Origin: a virus
Virus record (IMG/VR): IMGVR_UViG_3300042010_000060
Location: 1 to 37,760 of that record
Strand: one strand, 5' to 3'
Length of the DNA: 37,760 nt
The notes below the pieces were generated by a model that saw only the letters and a list, made by a program, of their open reading frames with translations, was not told the origin of the DNA and searched no databases. Positions within the stretch are counted from its first letter, which is position 1. Each line of letters opens with the position of its first letter. Below, one piece after another: positions 30,950-37,640 of the stretch. The position numbers and the translations under genes were made by a program.

Positions 30950-31152
30950 TGGTAAACGCTCCCAGGCTGGCCGGCGTCATTGCTGCCAGTGCAAGCCAGA
31001 TCGTGATCGCTTGCCTTCGGGCAGCGCTTACATCCACAGACTGAGCACAGAATCATTTTCGTCGAGGACAGCGGCACCCATCCGAAAGGACCTTTCATCC
31101 CAAGCTTGTGCTCCTCGATACAACGATGGCATTCGCAGTGAAGGAGATTCAT
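30946..31152 (-). CDS. Small Cys-rich (zinc) protein between ninB and ninG
   Basis: A 68-residue protein with C-x-C-x2-C at the start (HCECHRC) and C-x2-C-x-C-x2-C later (CSVCGCKRC), eight or more potential zinc ligands. It resembles the short zinc-finger proteins found among the nin genes of lambdoid phages. It overlaps both neighbours by four bases, so it is almost certainly translated. Role unknown. Confidence 0.7.
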   Translation of the reverse strand: MNLLHCECHRCIEEHKLGMKGPFGWVPLSSTKMILCSVCGCKRCPKASDHDLACTGSNDAGQPGSVYQ

Positions 31153-31619
31153 GCCGCCACCTCGCTCAGCAGATCGGCGAACACCACGCCCTGGCCGGTG
31201 AAGTACGCAGCCATGCGATCGGTGTACTGGATGCCCTGAGCCCGATTGAACAGGCTGGTCACCGGCATGCCGTCAGGGCCGAACAGATTGCAGCCGCCCA
31301 TCAGTGAAAGCTTCCGCTCGTAGGACAGGTGCCGCATGACCTGGTACCAATCCGCCTGGAACCCGGAATCCTCGTTCAGCAGGATCTGCACCCCGAAGTG
31401 GAGCTTGCAGTAACGCCGGGCGTCGTCCGGGTCGCCGATCTGGGTCATTTCGGAGATCCGCTTGTACATTGCGAACCACAAGGCGTTCTGGTCGAGTGTG
31501 CGATCCTTGCCCGGGCGCAGGGAAACCACCACGAACTTCTTGTCGCGGAACATGGCGCTGAGCCGGGTGATGGCTTCGGAGAGCTTGGCCTGGCAGTTGA
31601 CGCTGATCTTGTCGGTCAT
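31149..31619 (-). CDS. ninB: NinB recombination protein
   Basis: A 156-residue protein of the NinB family (Orf in lambda): KKFVVVSLRPGKDRTLDQNALWFAMYKRISEM is the family core (DQNALxWxxY). NinB binds single-stranded DNA and takes part in RecA/Red recombination as a mediator. The start is ATG at 31619, within the end of the preceding gene (ATGA-type overlap). The longer frame upstream is noise over the coiled-coil gene. Confidence 0.88.
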   Translation of the reverse strand: MTDKISVNCQAKLSEAITRLSAMFRDKKFVVVSLRPGKDRTLDQNALWFAMYKRISEMTQIGDPDDARRYCKLHFGVQILLNEDSGFQADWYQVMRHLSYERKLSLMGGCNLFGPDGMPVTSLFNRAQGIQYTDRMAAYFTGQGVVFADLLSEVAA

Positions 31620-31852
31620 AGGCACCCCGCGAAGTCTTCCAGCAGCCCCTGATTGTCCTCGGCCAGCTTGTCGCGCTCTTTTCGCAGCGACTCGTTCTCG
31701 GCCAGCAGCTCCAGCGCCACCTCCTCCAGCGTCTTCTCGCCCAGGAACTCTTGCAACGCCTCGGTGTTGCGCTTCCAGTCGGCGCAGTCGGCACGGTAGG
31801 ACGCTGCCTCGGCCCACAGCAGCTTCTGGAGTTTTTGTTTGTCGATGGTCAT
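31616..31852 (-). CDS. Small coiled-coil protein, unknown
   Basis: A 78-residue protein, mostly one coiled-coil (TLEEVALELLAENESLRKERDKLAEDNQGLLEDF). AAGGTGAAG precedes the ATG. It overlaps NinB and the gene before it, so it belongs to the early operon. Similar Ead-like coiled-coil proteins are common in this place. Function unknown. Confidence 0.65.
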   Translation of the reverse strand: MTIDKQKLQKLLWAEAASYRADCADWKRNTEALQEFLGEKTLEEVALELLAENESLRKERDKLAEDNQGLLEDFAGCL

Positions 31853-32118
31853 GGCTTCACCTTCAGGCCAGCGGCTTCGAGGACATCGCGAATTGCGTAG
31901 TCGCGCACGCAGTTGCCGCCAGCTACGGCAGGGGCAGGCAGCTCAATCACAAGCTCCCGACGGGAGGCCTGCCAGGCCGTCCAAGCCGTGCTTATCACCG
32001 GGAAGTGATATGCATCCGCCTCTTCACTGCTGCGCTGCAAAGGATTCATAGTTTTGGAATTGATGAAGTGGGTTAACGCCCAGGCTTCAAAATCTTCACG
32101 CATCTTGTCGTTGCTCAT
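31849..32118 (-). CDS. Small early protein with W-x-A-W motif, unknown
   Basis: An 89-residue protein. The ATG at 32118 overlaps the stop of the helicase loader as TGATG, with GGAGGG upstream. DFEAWALTHF at the start and STAWTAWQASRREL later are the pattern of short accessory phage proteins (FExW...WxAWxxR) that are widespread and uncharacterised. It lies among replication and nin genes. Confidence 0.65.
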   Translation of the reverse strand: MSNDKMREDFEAWALTHFINSKTMNPLQRSSEEADAYHFPVISTAWTAWQASRRELVIELPAPAVAGGNCVRDYAIRDVLEAAGLKVKP

Positions 32119-32930
32119 CAAAAACCCTCCTTGCCGCGCTGTGATTCCCACTCGAACGGGATCACGATCACGCCGCCCTCTCTGAGGCGATCTGCGCAAC
32201 GATCACCGATCGCGGTAGCCAAGGCCTTCGCGTCCAGGTTGGAAACGATGACGGTGGGCCGCAGCTCCTCGTACCGGCCGTTGATGATGGCGAACAGGGT
32301 CGTCAGCTCGAAGTCGCTGGGCTTCTCCTTGCTCACCCCGATCTCGTCCAGGATCAGAAGCGATGGACTGATCAGGCTCGACAGGATCTGGCTCTCGCTT
32401 TTCTCGCTGGCGTTGTCGTAGGTGGCGCGGATGGCCTGGAGCACGGAGCCGACGGTGCGGTACACGGCTGTCGCGGTGGTGGTCGCCATGATTTCGTTGG
32501 CGATCGCCACGGCCAGGTGCGTCTTACCGGTACCAGGCTTGCCCAACAGCAACAGGCACCGGCCGCTCTCGGCGATGTCCACGAACTCGGCGGCGTACCG
32601 GCGGCAAGTGTTCAGGGCCTTGCGCTGTTCGGCGGTCTTGGCGACGTACTGGTCAAAGGTCTTGCCGGCGAAACGTTTGGGGATCAGGGCCGAACCAAGC
32701 TTCTCGGCCATGCGGATACGCAGCGCGGTCGCTTCCTGGATCTGGCGGCGAGCCTCTTCCTCCTCGGCGCGGATGCGGCTGCATTCCGGGCAACCAGAGC
32801 GCAGGTCACGGCCCAGGACCGAATAGACCTTCTGCTCGTACTCCCCATGGGTTTCGCAGGTGGCTGGCTGGATTCGAGTGCCTGGCGGGTAGGCCGGCGC
32901 CGGGATGGCGACAACGTTTTCAGAAGGCAT
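32118..32930 (-). CDS. DnaC-like helicase loader ATPase
   Basis: A 270-residue AAA+ protein. The N-terminal zinc motif has Cys25, His28, Cys47 and Cys50. The Walker A motif is GKPGTGKT (130-137) and the Walker B LLILDE (191-196). The sensor segment PTVIVSNLD and an Arg finger region follow, as in DnaC/IstB proteins. It loads the host replicative helicase at the phage origin, as lambda P does by another fold. The ATG at 32930 is preferred over 32939 because GGAGG stands nine bases upstream of it. It overlaps the initiator gene by 11 bases. Confidence 0.88.
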   Translation of the reverse strand: MPSENVVAIPAPAYPPGTRIQPATCETHGEYEQKVYSVLGRDLRSGCPECSRIRAEEEEARRQIQEATALRIRMAEKLGSALIPKRFAGKTFDQYVAKTAEQRKALNTCRRYAAEFVDIAESGRCLLLLGKPGTGKTHLAVAIANEIMATTTATAVYRTVGSVLQAIRATYDNASEKSESQILSSLISPSLLILDEIGVSKEKPSDFELTTLFAIINGRYEELRPTVIVSNLDAKALATAIGDRCADRLREGGVIVIPFEWESQRGKEGF

Positions 32931-33699
32931 AGGTGCCATCCTCCCGACGAATCAGGCCGGCGGTGTAGTCCCGGTCAGCGAAACCGGTGTGACGGGATGC
33001 CGGGAACGGGTGGACGTTGCCGATGGCCTTGTCCGGGAATATCCCGGTCCAGCCGTTGGCGATCGAGATTGCGAGCACCTGGTCCGGGGATGCATGACCC
33101 ACCAGTGACTTGGCCTGTTGCTCACAGCTCTTGGCGGTCAGTGGCTTGCGGATTTCCTTACGGTGCTGGCACCAGTCGGCCCAGGCCTTTTCGGAAACGT
33201 TGTCGGGCTTGGCAGTCATCGGATCGAACTTGCCAGACTTCGCCGGTGCGCCAGCACCTTGCTTTTGATCTTGCTCTTTCTTCTCTTCTCTTCTCTTCTC
33301 TTCTCTGGTCCGCAAACTGTCCGCATCCGAAGCGGACAAATTGCGGACAGGGTTTTTCCGCTCATTGCGCTTGCGTTCCGAGTCGTTGGCGCGGCGCTTG
33401 GCGCTGGCCCCGTTGTGCTCGTCAAAGCGCGGCATTACGAGGCTTCCATCGTCCTCAAGGGCCGCCCACTCAACGTCGATCATGGCCTGGGTGAAGCCAG
33501 GCCAGCCCACCACTGCATCCATCGCATCCACGGTGTATCCCACCAGCACACCATCGTGCGAGTGGGTGTCGAAGATGCTCCAGGCGACATGCAGTCCGCC
33601 GATAATCCTCAATCTGTCCGCTTGCAATGCGGACACCATGCGGAACACTTTCGGATGCGTCTGAAGGTCGATTCGCATTTTTATCCAGTCTCCGGCCAT
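32920..33699 (-). CDS. Replication initiator protein (lambda O-like position)
   Basis: A 259-residue protein. The N-terminal 100 residues (DWIKMRIDLQTHPKVFRMV, then RLRIIGGLHVAWSIFD) form the winged-helix domain seen in phage and plasmid initiators. A charged linker with repeated REEKRREEKKE at about residues 130-140 joins a C-terminal helical domain (KAWADWCQHRKEIRKPLTAKSC). Such proteins bind the origin, often inside their own gene, and recruit the helicase loader encoded next. The linker is encoded by five tandem GAGAA units. The ATG overlaps the rha stop (TAATG). Confidence 0.82.
   Translation of the reverse strand: MAGDWIKMRIDLQTHPKVFRMVSALQADRLRIIGGLHVAWSIFDTHSHDGVLVGYTVDAMDAVVGWPGFTQAMIDVEWAALEDDGSLVMPRFDEHNGASAKRRANDSERKRNERKNPVRNLSASDADSLRTREEKRREEKKEQDQKQGAGAPAKSGKFDPMTAKPDNVSEKAWADWCQHRKEIRKPLTAKSCEQQAKSLVGHASPDQVLAISIANGWTGIFPDKAIGNVHPFPASRHTGFADRDYTAGLIRREDGTYAF
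33281..33305. repeat. Pentanucleotide microsatellite (TTCTC)5 in the initiator gene
   Basis: Five perfect TTCTC units (plus strand) within the linker of the replication initiator. The unit is not a multiple of three, so gain or loss of one copy would shift the frame. Confidence 0.9.
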
Positions 33700-34505
33700 T
33701 ACTTACTGCCTTTGCCGACGATGCCGGCAAGCTCGAGGAAGCGATCGACGTACCAGTGGGGTTGCGTCTCGCGTGGGGATTGGGGGCTGGTGAGGTTCTT
33801 GCCGTACTGGAGACCCTTTTCAGTCACCGACCAGAACGGAACCATTTCGCCCTTGGAGTTCTTGCGCTGGAGCTGCTTGAGGAAGCCATGGGCAGCCAGG
33901 GCAGTGTTGAAGGCCGCAGGCGCGCAGCGGATGCCGCTGTCCTTGAGTAAGGCTGTGGCGGACTTCGTAGGCATCGATGAGCCGCCGATGGAATCGGGCG
34001 CGGCGTCGATTGCGTAGCCTGGGAGGAATTTAGGGTCGAGGCCATTGTTCTGCGCGATCTTGGTCAGCATCATCATTTGGCTTGATGGCGCCGGCTTCAG
34101 CAGTCTGGTGAAGCACTCCATGATCGCCAGCTCACCGACGACCTTCACACTGGCGGGCAGCTCGGGCTTTTGAGCCTGCTTTTCAAGGTACTGCCAGCGA
34201 TCAACCAGCTTGCCGGTGAATTCTGGTGAGAGTTGAGCGACGATAACGTAGCTGTCACGCTCACCCACGTTGTAGACCCTGGTGGCGCGAGGCCGGCCAA
34301 GTTTGTCTATTGCCCATTCATCCTCAGATTGAGGATGGACCAATCCGCCCTCGGCCAAGTCTTCGATGAGCCGCTTCACGTTGTCGTGACGCTTCTTGGT
34401 CAGCTTTGATATTTCCACCGATGACATAGTGCGCGACACGTTTGAGGAATCTTGGAATCGTGTCGCGACATTGGCCGGGGGCTTGATGTTTGTGGTGGTT
34501 TGCAT
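33699..34505 (-). CDS. Rha-family phage regulatory protein
   Basis: A 268-residue protein. TMSSVEISKLTKKRHDNVKRLIED (about 27-49) is the Rha signature (xSxEIAxLTxKxHxNVxRxI), and RVYNVGERDSYVIVAQLSPEFTGKLVDRWQYLE completes the domain. A second, KilA-C-like domain fills the C-terminal half (VTEKGLQYG near residue 220). Rha proteins of lambdoid phages interfere with growth in certain hosts and are thought to be regulators. The first codons contain a two-palindrome operator-like element. The start lies shortly after a plus-strand terminator. Confidence 0.82.
   Translation of the reverse strand: MQTTTNIKPPANVATRFQDSSNVSRTMSSVEISKLTKKRHDNVKRLIEDLAEGGLVHPQSEDEWAIDKLGRPRATRVYNVGERDSYVIVAQLSPEFTGKLVDRWQYLEKQAQKPELPASVKVVGELAIMECFTRLLKPAPSSQMMMLTKIAQNNGLDPKFLPGYAIDAAPDSIGGSSMPTKSATALLKDSGIRCAPAAFNTALAAHGFLKQLQRKNSKGEMVPFWSVTEKGLQYGKNLTSPQSPRETQPHWYVDRFLELAGIVGKGSK
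34428..34471 (-). repeat. Two-palindrome element, copy 2 (inside the rha 5' end)
   Basis: On the minus strand ATGTCGCGACAC, 20 bases, then GTGTCGCGCACT; centre spacing is 32 bases as in copy 1 at 28393-28436. It encodes the VATRF...NVSRT segment of Rha. Confidence 0.8.
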
Positions 34506-34534
34506 ATAATTCGTCCCACACAGATGTTTAAGAG

Positions 34535-34561
34535 AGCCGGGTCACTACCCCGGCTTTTTTT
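34535..34561 (+). terminator. Plus-strand rho-independent terminator upstream of rha
   Basis: AGCCGGG (34535-34541), loop TCACTAC, CCCGGCT (34549-34555), then seven T in all. No gene on the plus strand ends here. On the minus strand there is no T-run, so it does not stop the early operon. Confidence 0.8.
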
Positions 34562-34590
34562 CGTCCTGAATTTGGCAGAGGCCCTGCGGA

Positions 34591-34803
34591 TTACCCCGAA
34601 GAGTCCCTGCCCGAGGCCCTCATTGGGGGCACCAGCTGAAGGATCTTGGCCTTCTTCCTTCCCACTTCGGAAAGCGCGCCACAGGCAATGGCGGTTTCCG
34701 TCATTTCGTTGATCGCACGGCTGAAGCTCCAGCCGTTTGCGCGCATCAGTTCCTCCACTCGCTGTCGAGTCCGCGGAGGCAGCCTTTCAAGCTCTACGGT
34801 CAT
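34591..34803 (-). CDS. Small DNA-binding-like protein (ribbon-helix-helix type)
   Basis: A 70-residue protein. The ATG at 34803 follows GGAGGG. VELERLPPRTRQRVEELMRANGWSFSRAINEMTETAI has the strand-helix-helix plan of Arc/MetJ-like regulators. The first half is basic. It lies between Rha and another similar small protein in the early operon. The target is unknown. Confidence 0.65.
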   Translation of the reverse strand: MTVELERLPPRTRQRVEELMRANGWSFSRAINEMTETAIACGALSEVGRKKAKILQLVPPMRASGRDSSG

Positions 34804-34822
34804 TTGGCCCTCCAAAGGGGCT

Positions 34823-35023
34823 TCAGCCCGCGATATCTTCTTGTTTGTCCTGCATCAGTTCCTCGATCACGCCGTTGGCTACGGCCCACTCGATGATTTC
34901 GTACAGGTAGGTCGCGTGCTGCATACGGGTCTTGGTTGCGGCTTTACGCAGAATCCGATCAAGCACCGGTTCGAATCGAACCTTCACCGGGATGGCGCGC
35001 TTTTGATTGGGGTCCATGTACAT
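34823..35023 (-). CDS. Small ribbon-helix-helix-like regulator
   Basis: A 66-residue protein. The ATG at 35023 is preceded by AGGAG nine bases upstream; a second ATG follows at 35017. RAIPVKVRFEPVLDRILRKAATKTRMQHATYLYEIIEWAV fits a basic ribbon-helix-helix protein (strand PVKVRFEP, then two helices). It lies directly downstream of cro. Role unknown. Confidence 0.68.
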   Translation of the reverse strand: MYMDPNQKRAIPVKVRFEPVLDRILRKAATKTRMQHATYLYEIIEWAVANGVIEELMQDKQEDIAG

Positions 35024-35079
35024 GCTTCGATGCTCCTGGCTGTTGAAGAGAAAACGGTGGGTTGTGGGTGTCGGCACGT

Positions 35080-35256
35080 CTACGCAGCCTGGGATTTCTG
35101 CTCAGCTTTCAGCGCGCCCAGGGTGATTCGCTCGATCTGGTACTGGCGCAGCTCGGGCACGTCATCCCACTGGCGGACGGCCTCGTAGGTGACGCGCAAG
35201 GCTTTTGCCAGCGCCGAGACGGAGCCGAAATGCTTGATTGCTTGTGATTTGGTCAT
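35080..35256 (-). CDS. cro: Cro-like repressor
   Basis: A 58-residue helix-turn-helix protein: KSQAIKHFGSVSALAKALRVTYEAVRQWDDVPELRQYQIERIT is the Cro pattern of P22-type phages (SALAKAL...AVxxW...RxYxIxxIT). It shares the recognition-helix residues YEAVRQW with the CI protein, so both should read the same operators. AAGGAGG precedes the ATG. It is the first gene of the early minus-strand operon and diverges from cI. Confidence 0.87.
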   Translation of the reverse strand: MTKSQAIKHFGSVSALAKALRVTYEAVRQWDDVPELRQYQIERITLGALKAEQKSQAA

Positions 35257-35275
35257 GCCGACCTCCTTTTGCTTA

Positions 35276-35304
35276 TTCATATTCAAGCATGCTTGTGTTT
35301 GCAA
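35276..35304 (-). promoter_or_regulatory. Putative early promoter PR for cro and replication genes
   Basis: On the minus strand TTGCAA (35304-35299), 17 bases, then TATGAA (35281-35276). The first operator palindrome lies between the two elements, as expected for repression. Confidence 0.5.
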
Positions 35305-35331
35305 GGCAAGCATGCTTGACAAGCTCTCTTG
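35284..35331. promoter_or_regulatory. CI/Cro operator array (OR counterpart)
   Basis: Two perfect CAAGCATGCTTG palindromes at 35284-35295 and 35307-35318 (centres 23 bases apart), and a weaker CAAG-N4-CTTG at 35320-35331. They fill the 87-base cI-cro gap. Confidence 0.85.
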
Positions 35332-35343
35332 TAGATTGCTCGC

Positions 35344-36198
35344 ATGAAAATTACTGATCGAATCCAGAAGCTGGTCGTGACCCGGAAGCCAGATGTTGGC
35401 CCGCGTAGCTTCAAGCGTGATATCGCGACCACTTGTGGGGTCAGCTATGAGGCTGTTCGCCAATGGTTTGCTGGTGACACGAGCAACATCAAAAACGAAC
35501 ACCTGATTTCCATTGCGGAAGGCTATGACACCAGTGTCGATTGGCTTCTATCGGGCCGAGGCGAACCACCTCGAAGGAAAGATGCGCCGCCCTTGATGGA
35601 CGCCACCGACAGCAAGTCGGCTGCCGATATCGTCCGGCAGATGCTGGAGAAACACGGAAAGAGTCTCACTGAGGATGCTCGCAAGATGATTGCGAACGCT
35701 GTGGAGGAAACCGCCGTCCAGCTTAAATCTGGAAACGTCATCCATGTGGACTTTTCGCGCCCAGGGCAGGTTGGCGACGAGGTTTGGATTGCCCATTACG
35801 ACGTTCGGGCGGCTATGGGTGGCGGTCAGGTACCTGGCGATTATCCAGAGGTGCTCCAGGACATACGGGTAAGTCCGACGCATCTTCGGCAGATGGGAGT
35901 GGAGTTCACCGAGCACTACCACCTCAAGGTCATCACCGGCTGGGGTCAGTCAATGACTCCCACCATCAAGCATCGCGACCCACTGTTAGTCGACGTCAGC
36001 ATTCGGGAGTTCGTCGGCGACGGGATATACCTGTTCTCACATGACGACATGCTTTACATCAAGCGCTTGCAGAAAAAGGGGCGCGATCATTTCAAGATGA
36101 TCTCAGACAACACCAATCACCCTGCCGAGGATATTCGCGTGGATGACACCTTCATCCAGGCGCGGGTGCTGCTGGTCTGGAATGCGAATTTGGTTTAG
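35344..36198 (+). CDS. cI: CI-like prophage repressor with S24 autoprotease
   Basis: A 284-residue protein. The N-terminal helix-turn-helix is at about 22-42 (SFKRDIATTCGVSYEAVRQW). A linker (75-130) leads to a LexA-type S24 peptidase: Ser203 (GWGQSMTPTIK) and Lys240 (MLYIKRLQK) form the catalytic dyad. RecA-triggered self-cleavage would lift repression under SOS; the likely cleavage region is the AAMGGGQ segment near 156-161. It holds the prophage silent. It diverges from cro and shares its recognition residues. Confidence 0.92.
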   Translation: MKITDRIQKLVVTRKPDVGPRSFKRDIATTCGVSYEAVRQWFAGDTSNIKNEHLISIAEGYDTSVDWLLSGRGEPPRRKDAPPLMDATDSKSAADIVRQMLEKHGKSLTEDARKMIANAVEETAVQLKSGNVIHVDFSRPGQVGDEVWIAHYDVRAAMGGGQVPGDYPEVLQDIRVSPTHLRQMGVEFTEHYHLKVITGWGQSMTPTIKHRDPLLVDVSIREFVGDGIYLFSHDDMLYIKRLQKKGRDHFKMISDNTNHPAEDIRVDDTFIQARVLLVWNANLV

Positions 36199-36236
36199 CA
36201 GCTTTAGAGTTATCCATTCAGCAAAGGAAATTTATC

Positions 36237-37157
36237 TTGGCCAAGGAAAATGACGCGGGGAATGGCAAAGGGCTCCCAACAGCAACGCACAAAGGCGTGC
36301 TGAAAATTGCGGACATGGAGATAAATTGCTTCGTCCTTGATGATGGTCGAAGGGTTATATCTGGCAGGGGGATGACAGCGGCCATTGGTATGAAAGGGCG
36401 TGGCCAAGGTATTGCCCGAATTACCAGCTTAAAAGTCATAAAAACGTTTGAAAACAATGCTTTGATGCTGGCCATGCAAAACCCAATTCAATTCCTGGGC
36501 GGCTCACCCCGAAAAGGTGTTCCCAGTGATGGATTTGAGGCCTCAACACTGCAGGATCTCTGCGAAGCATTGCTTCAAGCACGTGATGCCGATCTGCTGA
36601 AAACAGAGCAGGAAATCCGGTACGCGCAATTCGCCGACATCTTGATCCGGTCTTTCGCGCGAGTCGGGATCATTGCTCTTGTTGACGAAGCGACTGGCTT
36701 TCAAGGCGAGCGACCTGCAGATGCTCTACAGCAATACCTTGAGCTTTTGGTCAGTAAGGAACTGGCTGCATGGGTAAAGAAATTTCCCGACGAGTTCTAC
36801 GAAAACATCTACAAACTTAAAGGCTGGGTTTGGCCTGGCATGAAGAAAAACCGCTATAGCGTGGTAGGCAAATACACAAGGGACCTTGTCTTCGAGCGCC
36901 TGGCACCAGGGCTTCTTCCTGAACTCGAAAGCAAAAGCCCAAAGAACGCCAAGGGGCAACGAAAATCAAAGCTCCACCAGTGGCTTACCCAGGATATTGG
37001 CGATCCCATGCTTGCCCAGCATATGCACACCCTTGTCATGTTCCAGCGCTTAGCTATTGCGAATGGCCATAGCTGGGAGCGATTCCTTAAAACGGTCGAC
37101 CAAGTATTGCCCAAGCGTGGGGAGACTTTGGAATTGCCGATGGATCATCTCGAATAA
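36237..37157 (+). CDS. P63C-domain protein in the rex position of the immunity region
   Basis: A 306-residue protein. The start is TTG at 36237 with AAAGGAA upstream. The N-terminal half (LKIADMEINCFVLDDGRRVISGRGMTAAIGMKG) is a domain often joined to P63C, followed by a helical middle (ILIRSFARVGIIALVDEATGF). The C-terminal half is the P63C domain: KFPDEFYENIYKLKGW, YTRDLVFERLAPGLL, QWLTQDIG and the end RGETLELP. The function of the family is not known to me. It follows cI by 38 bases on the same strand and is followed by a terminator, so it is probably expressed in the lysogen. Its DNA is more AT-rich than the structural genes. Confidence 0.83.
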   Translation: MAKENDAGNGKGLPTATHKGVLKIADMEINCFVLDDGRRVISGRGMTAAIGMKGRGQGIARITSLKVIKTFENNALMLAMQNPIQFLGGSPRKGVPSDGFEASTLQDLCEALLQARDADLLKTEQEIRYAQFADILIRSFARVGIIALVDEATGFQGERPADALQQYLELLVSKELAAWVKKFPDEFYENIYKLKGWVWPGMKKNRYSVVGKYTRDLVFERLAPGLLPELESKSPKNAKGQRKSKLHQWLTQDIGDPMLAQHMHTLVMFQRLAIANGHSWERFLKTVDQVLPKRGETLELPMDHLE

Positions 37158-37169
37158 CCAAACCCCATG

Positions 37170-37195
37170 AGCCCGGCCAAGCGCCGGGCTTTTCT
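37170..37195 (+). terminator. Terminator of the cI-P63C transcript
   Basis: AGCCCGGC (37170-37177) pairs with GCCGGGCT (37183-37190) around CAAGC, followed by TTTTCTTT. It also lies directly after the DUF1654 gene end on the other strand, though without a good T-run there. Confidence 0.85.
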
Positions 37196-37202
37196 TTGCC
37201 TG

Positions 37203-37514
37203 TCAGAAAGGCGCCCCCTCCTCTACCCTTTCTATAACCTCAACCGGCCTATCCTCCTCGGCGCACGCCTCCCACCTCAGTGTTACCGATCCATCGTCGT
37301 TGAATGTCATGTCTATGCCATCCGTTTCAGATAGCCGGCCCATCACCTCCTCCCACTCCTGATCTCCGTCGCTGTCCAGGCGATGGATCGTCACCCAGCG
37401 CTGAAGCTGCGCAACCGGGTGATTGATCATGTTCGATACCCTCAGGCCAAGCCGCTCAACCCCCGCCATCTCCCCGTCCCGCCGGGAACCTTCAGTACCT
37501 GCCAGCTGCCTCAT
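37203..37514 (-). CDS. DUF1654-family protein under LexA control
   Basis: A 103-residue protein. The ATG at 37514 is chosen because the frame upstream runs through the LexA box. RLGLRVSNMINHPVAQLQRWVTIHRLDSDGDQEWEEVM is the DUF1654 signature. I know this family only from Pseudomonas and its phages, several members being SOS-linked. Function unknown. It points towards the P63C gene and is divergent from whatever lies right of the window. A LexA box and a CI-type operator array stand directly upstream. Confidence 0.8.
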   Translation of the reverse strand: MRQLAGTEGSRRDGEMAGVERLGLRVSNMINHPVAQLQRWVTIHRLDSDGDQEWEEVMGRLSETDGIDMTFNDDGSVTLRWEACAEEDRPVEVIERVEEGAPF

Positions 37515-37531
37515 AACCCCTCCTATTTTTA

Positions 37532-37551
37532 TGCTGTATATCCATACAGTA
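37532..37551 (-). promoter_or_regulatory. LexA (SOS) box upstream of the DUF1654 gene
   Basis: TGCTGTATATCCATACAGTA contains CTG-TATATCCATA-CAG. It ends 17 bases before the ATG at 37514. The core TATATCCA is shared with the other LexA box at 2226. Confidence 0.88.
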
Positions 37552-37564
37552 CGAAAAATAAATA

Positions 37565-37640
37565 CAAGCGTGCTTGCATTCAAAACACAAGCATGCTTTT
37601 ATTAATGCAAGCCGACTTGCAAAGCGAAACACAAGCAAGC
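37565..37640. promoter_or_regulatory. Second CI/Cro-type operator array (OL counterpart)
   Basis: CAAGCGTGCTTG (37565-37576), CAAGCATGCTTT (37588-37599), CAAGCCGACTTG (37608-37619) and half-site CAAGCAAGC (37632-37640). The first two centres are 23 bases apart, exactly as in the cI-cro array. Confidence 0.78.
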
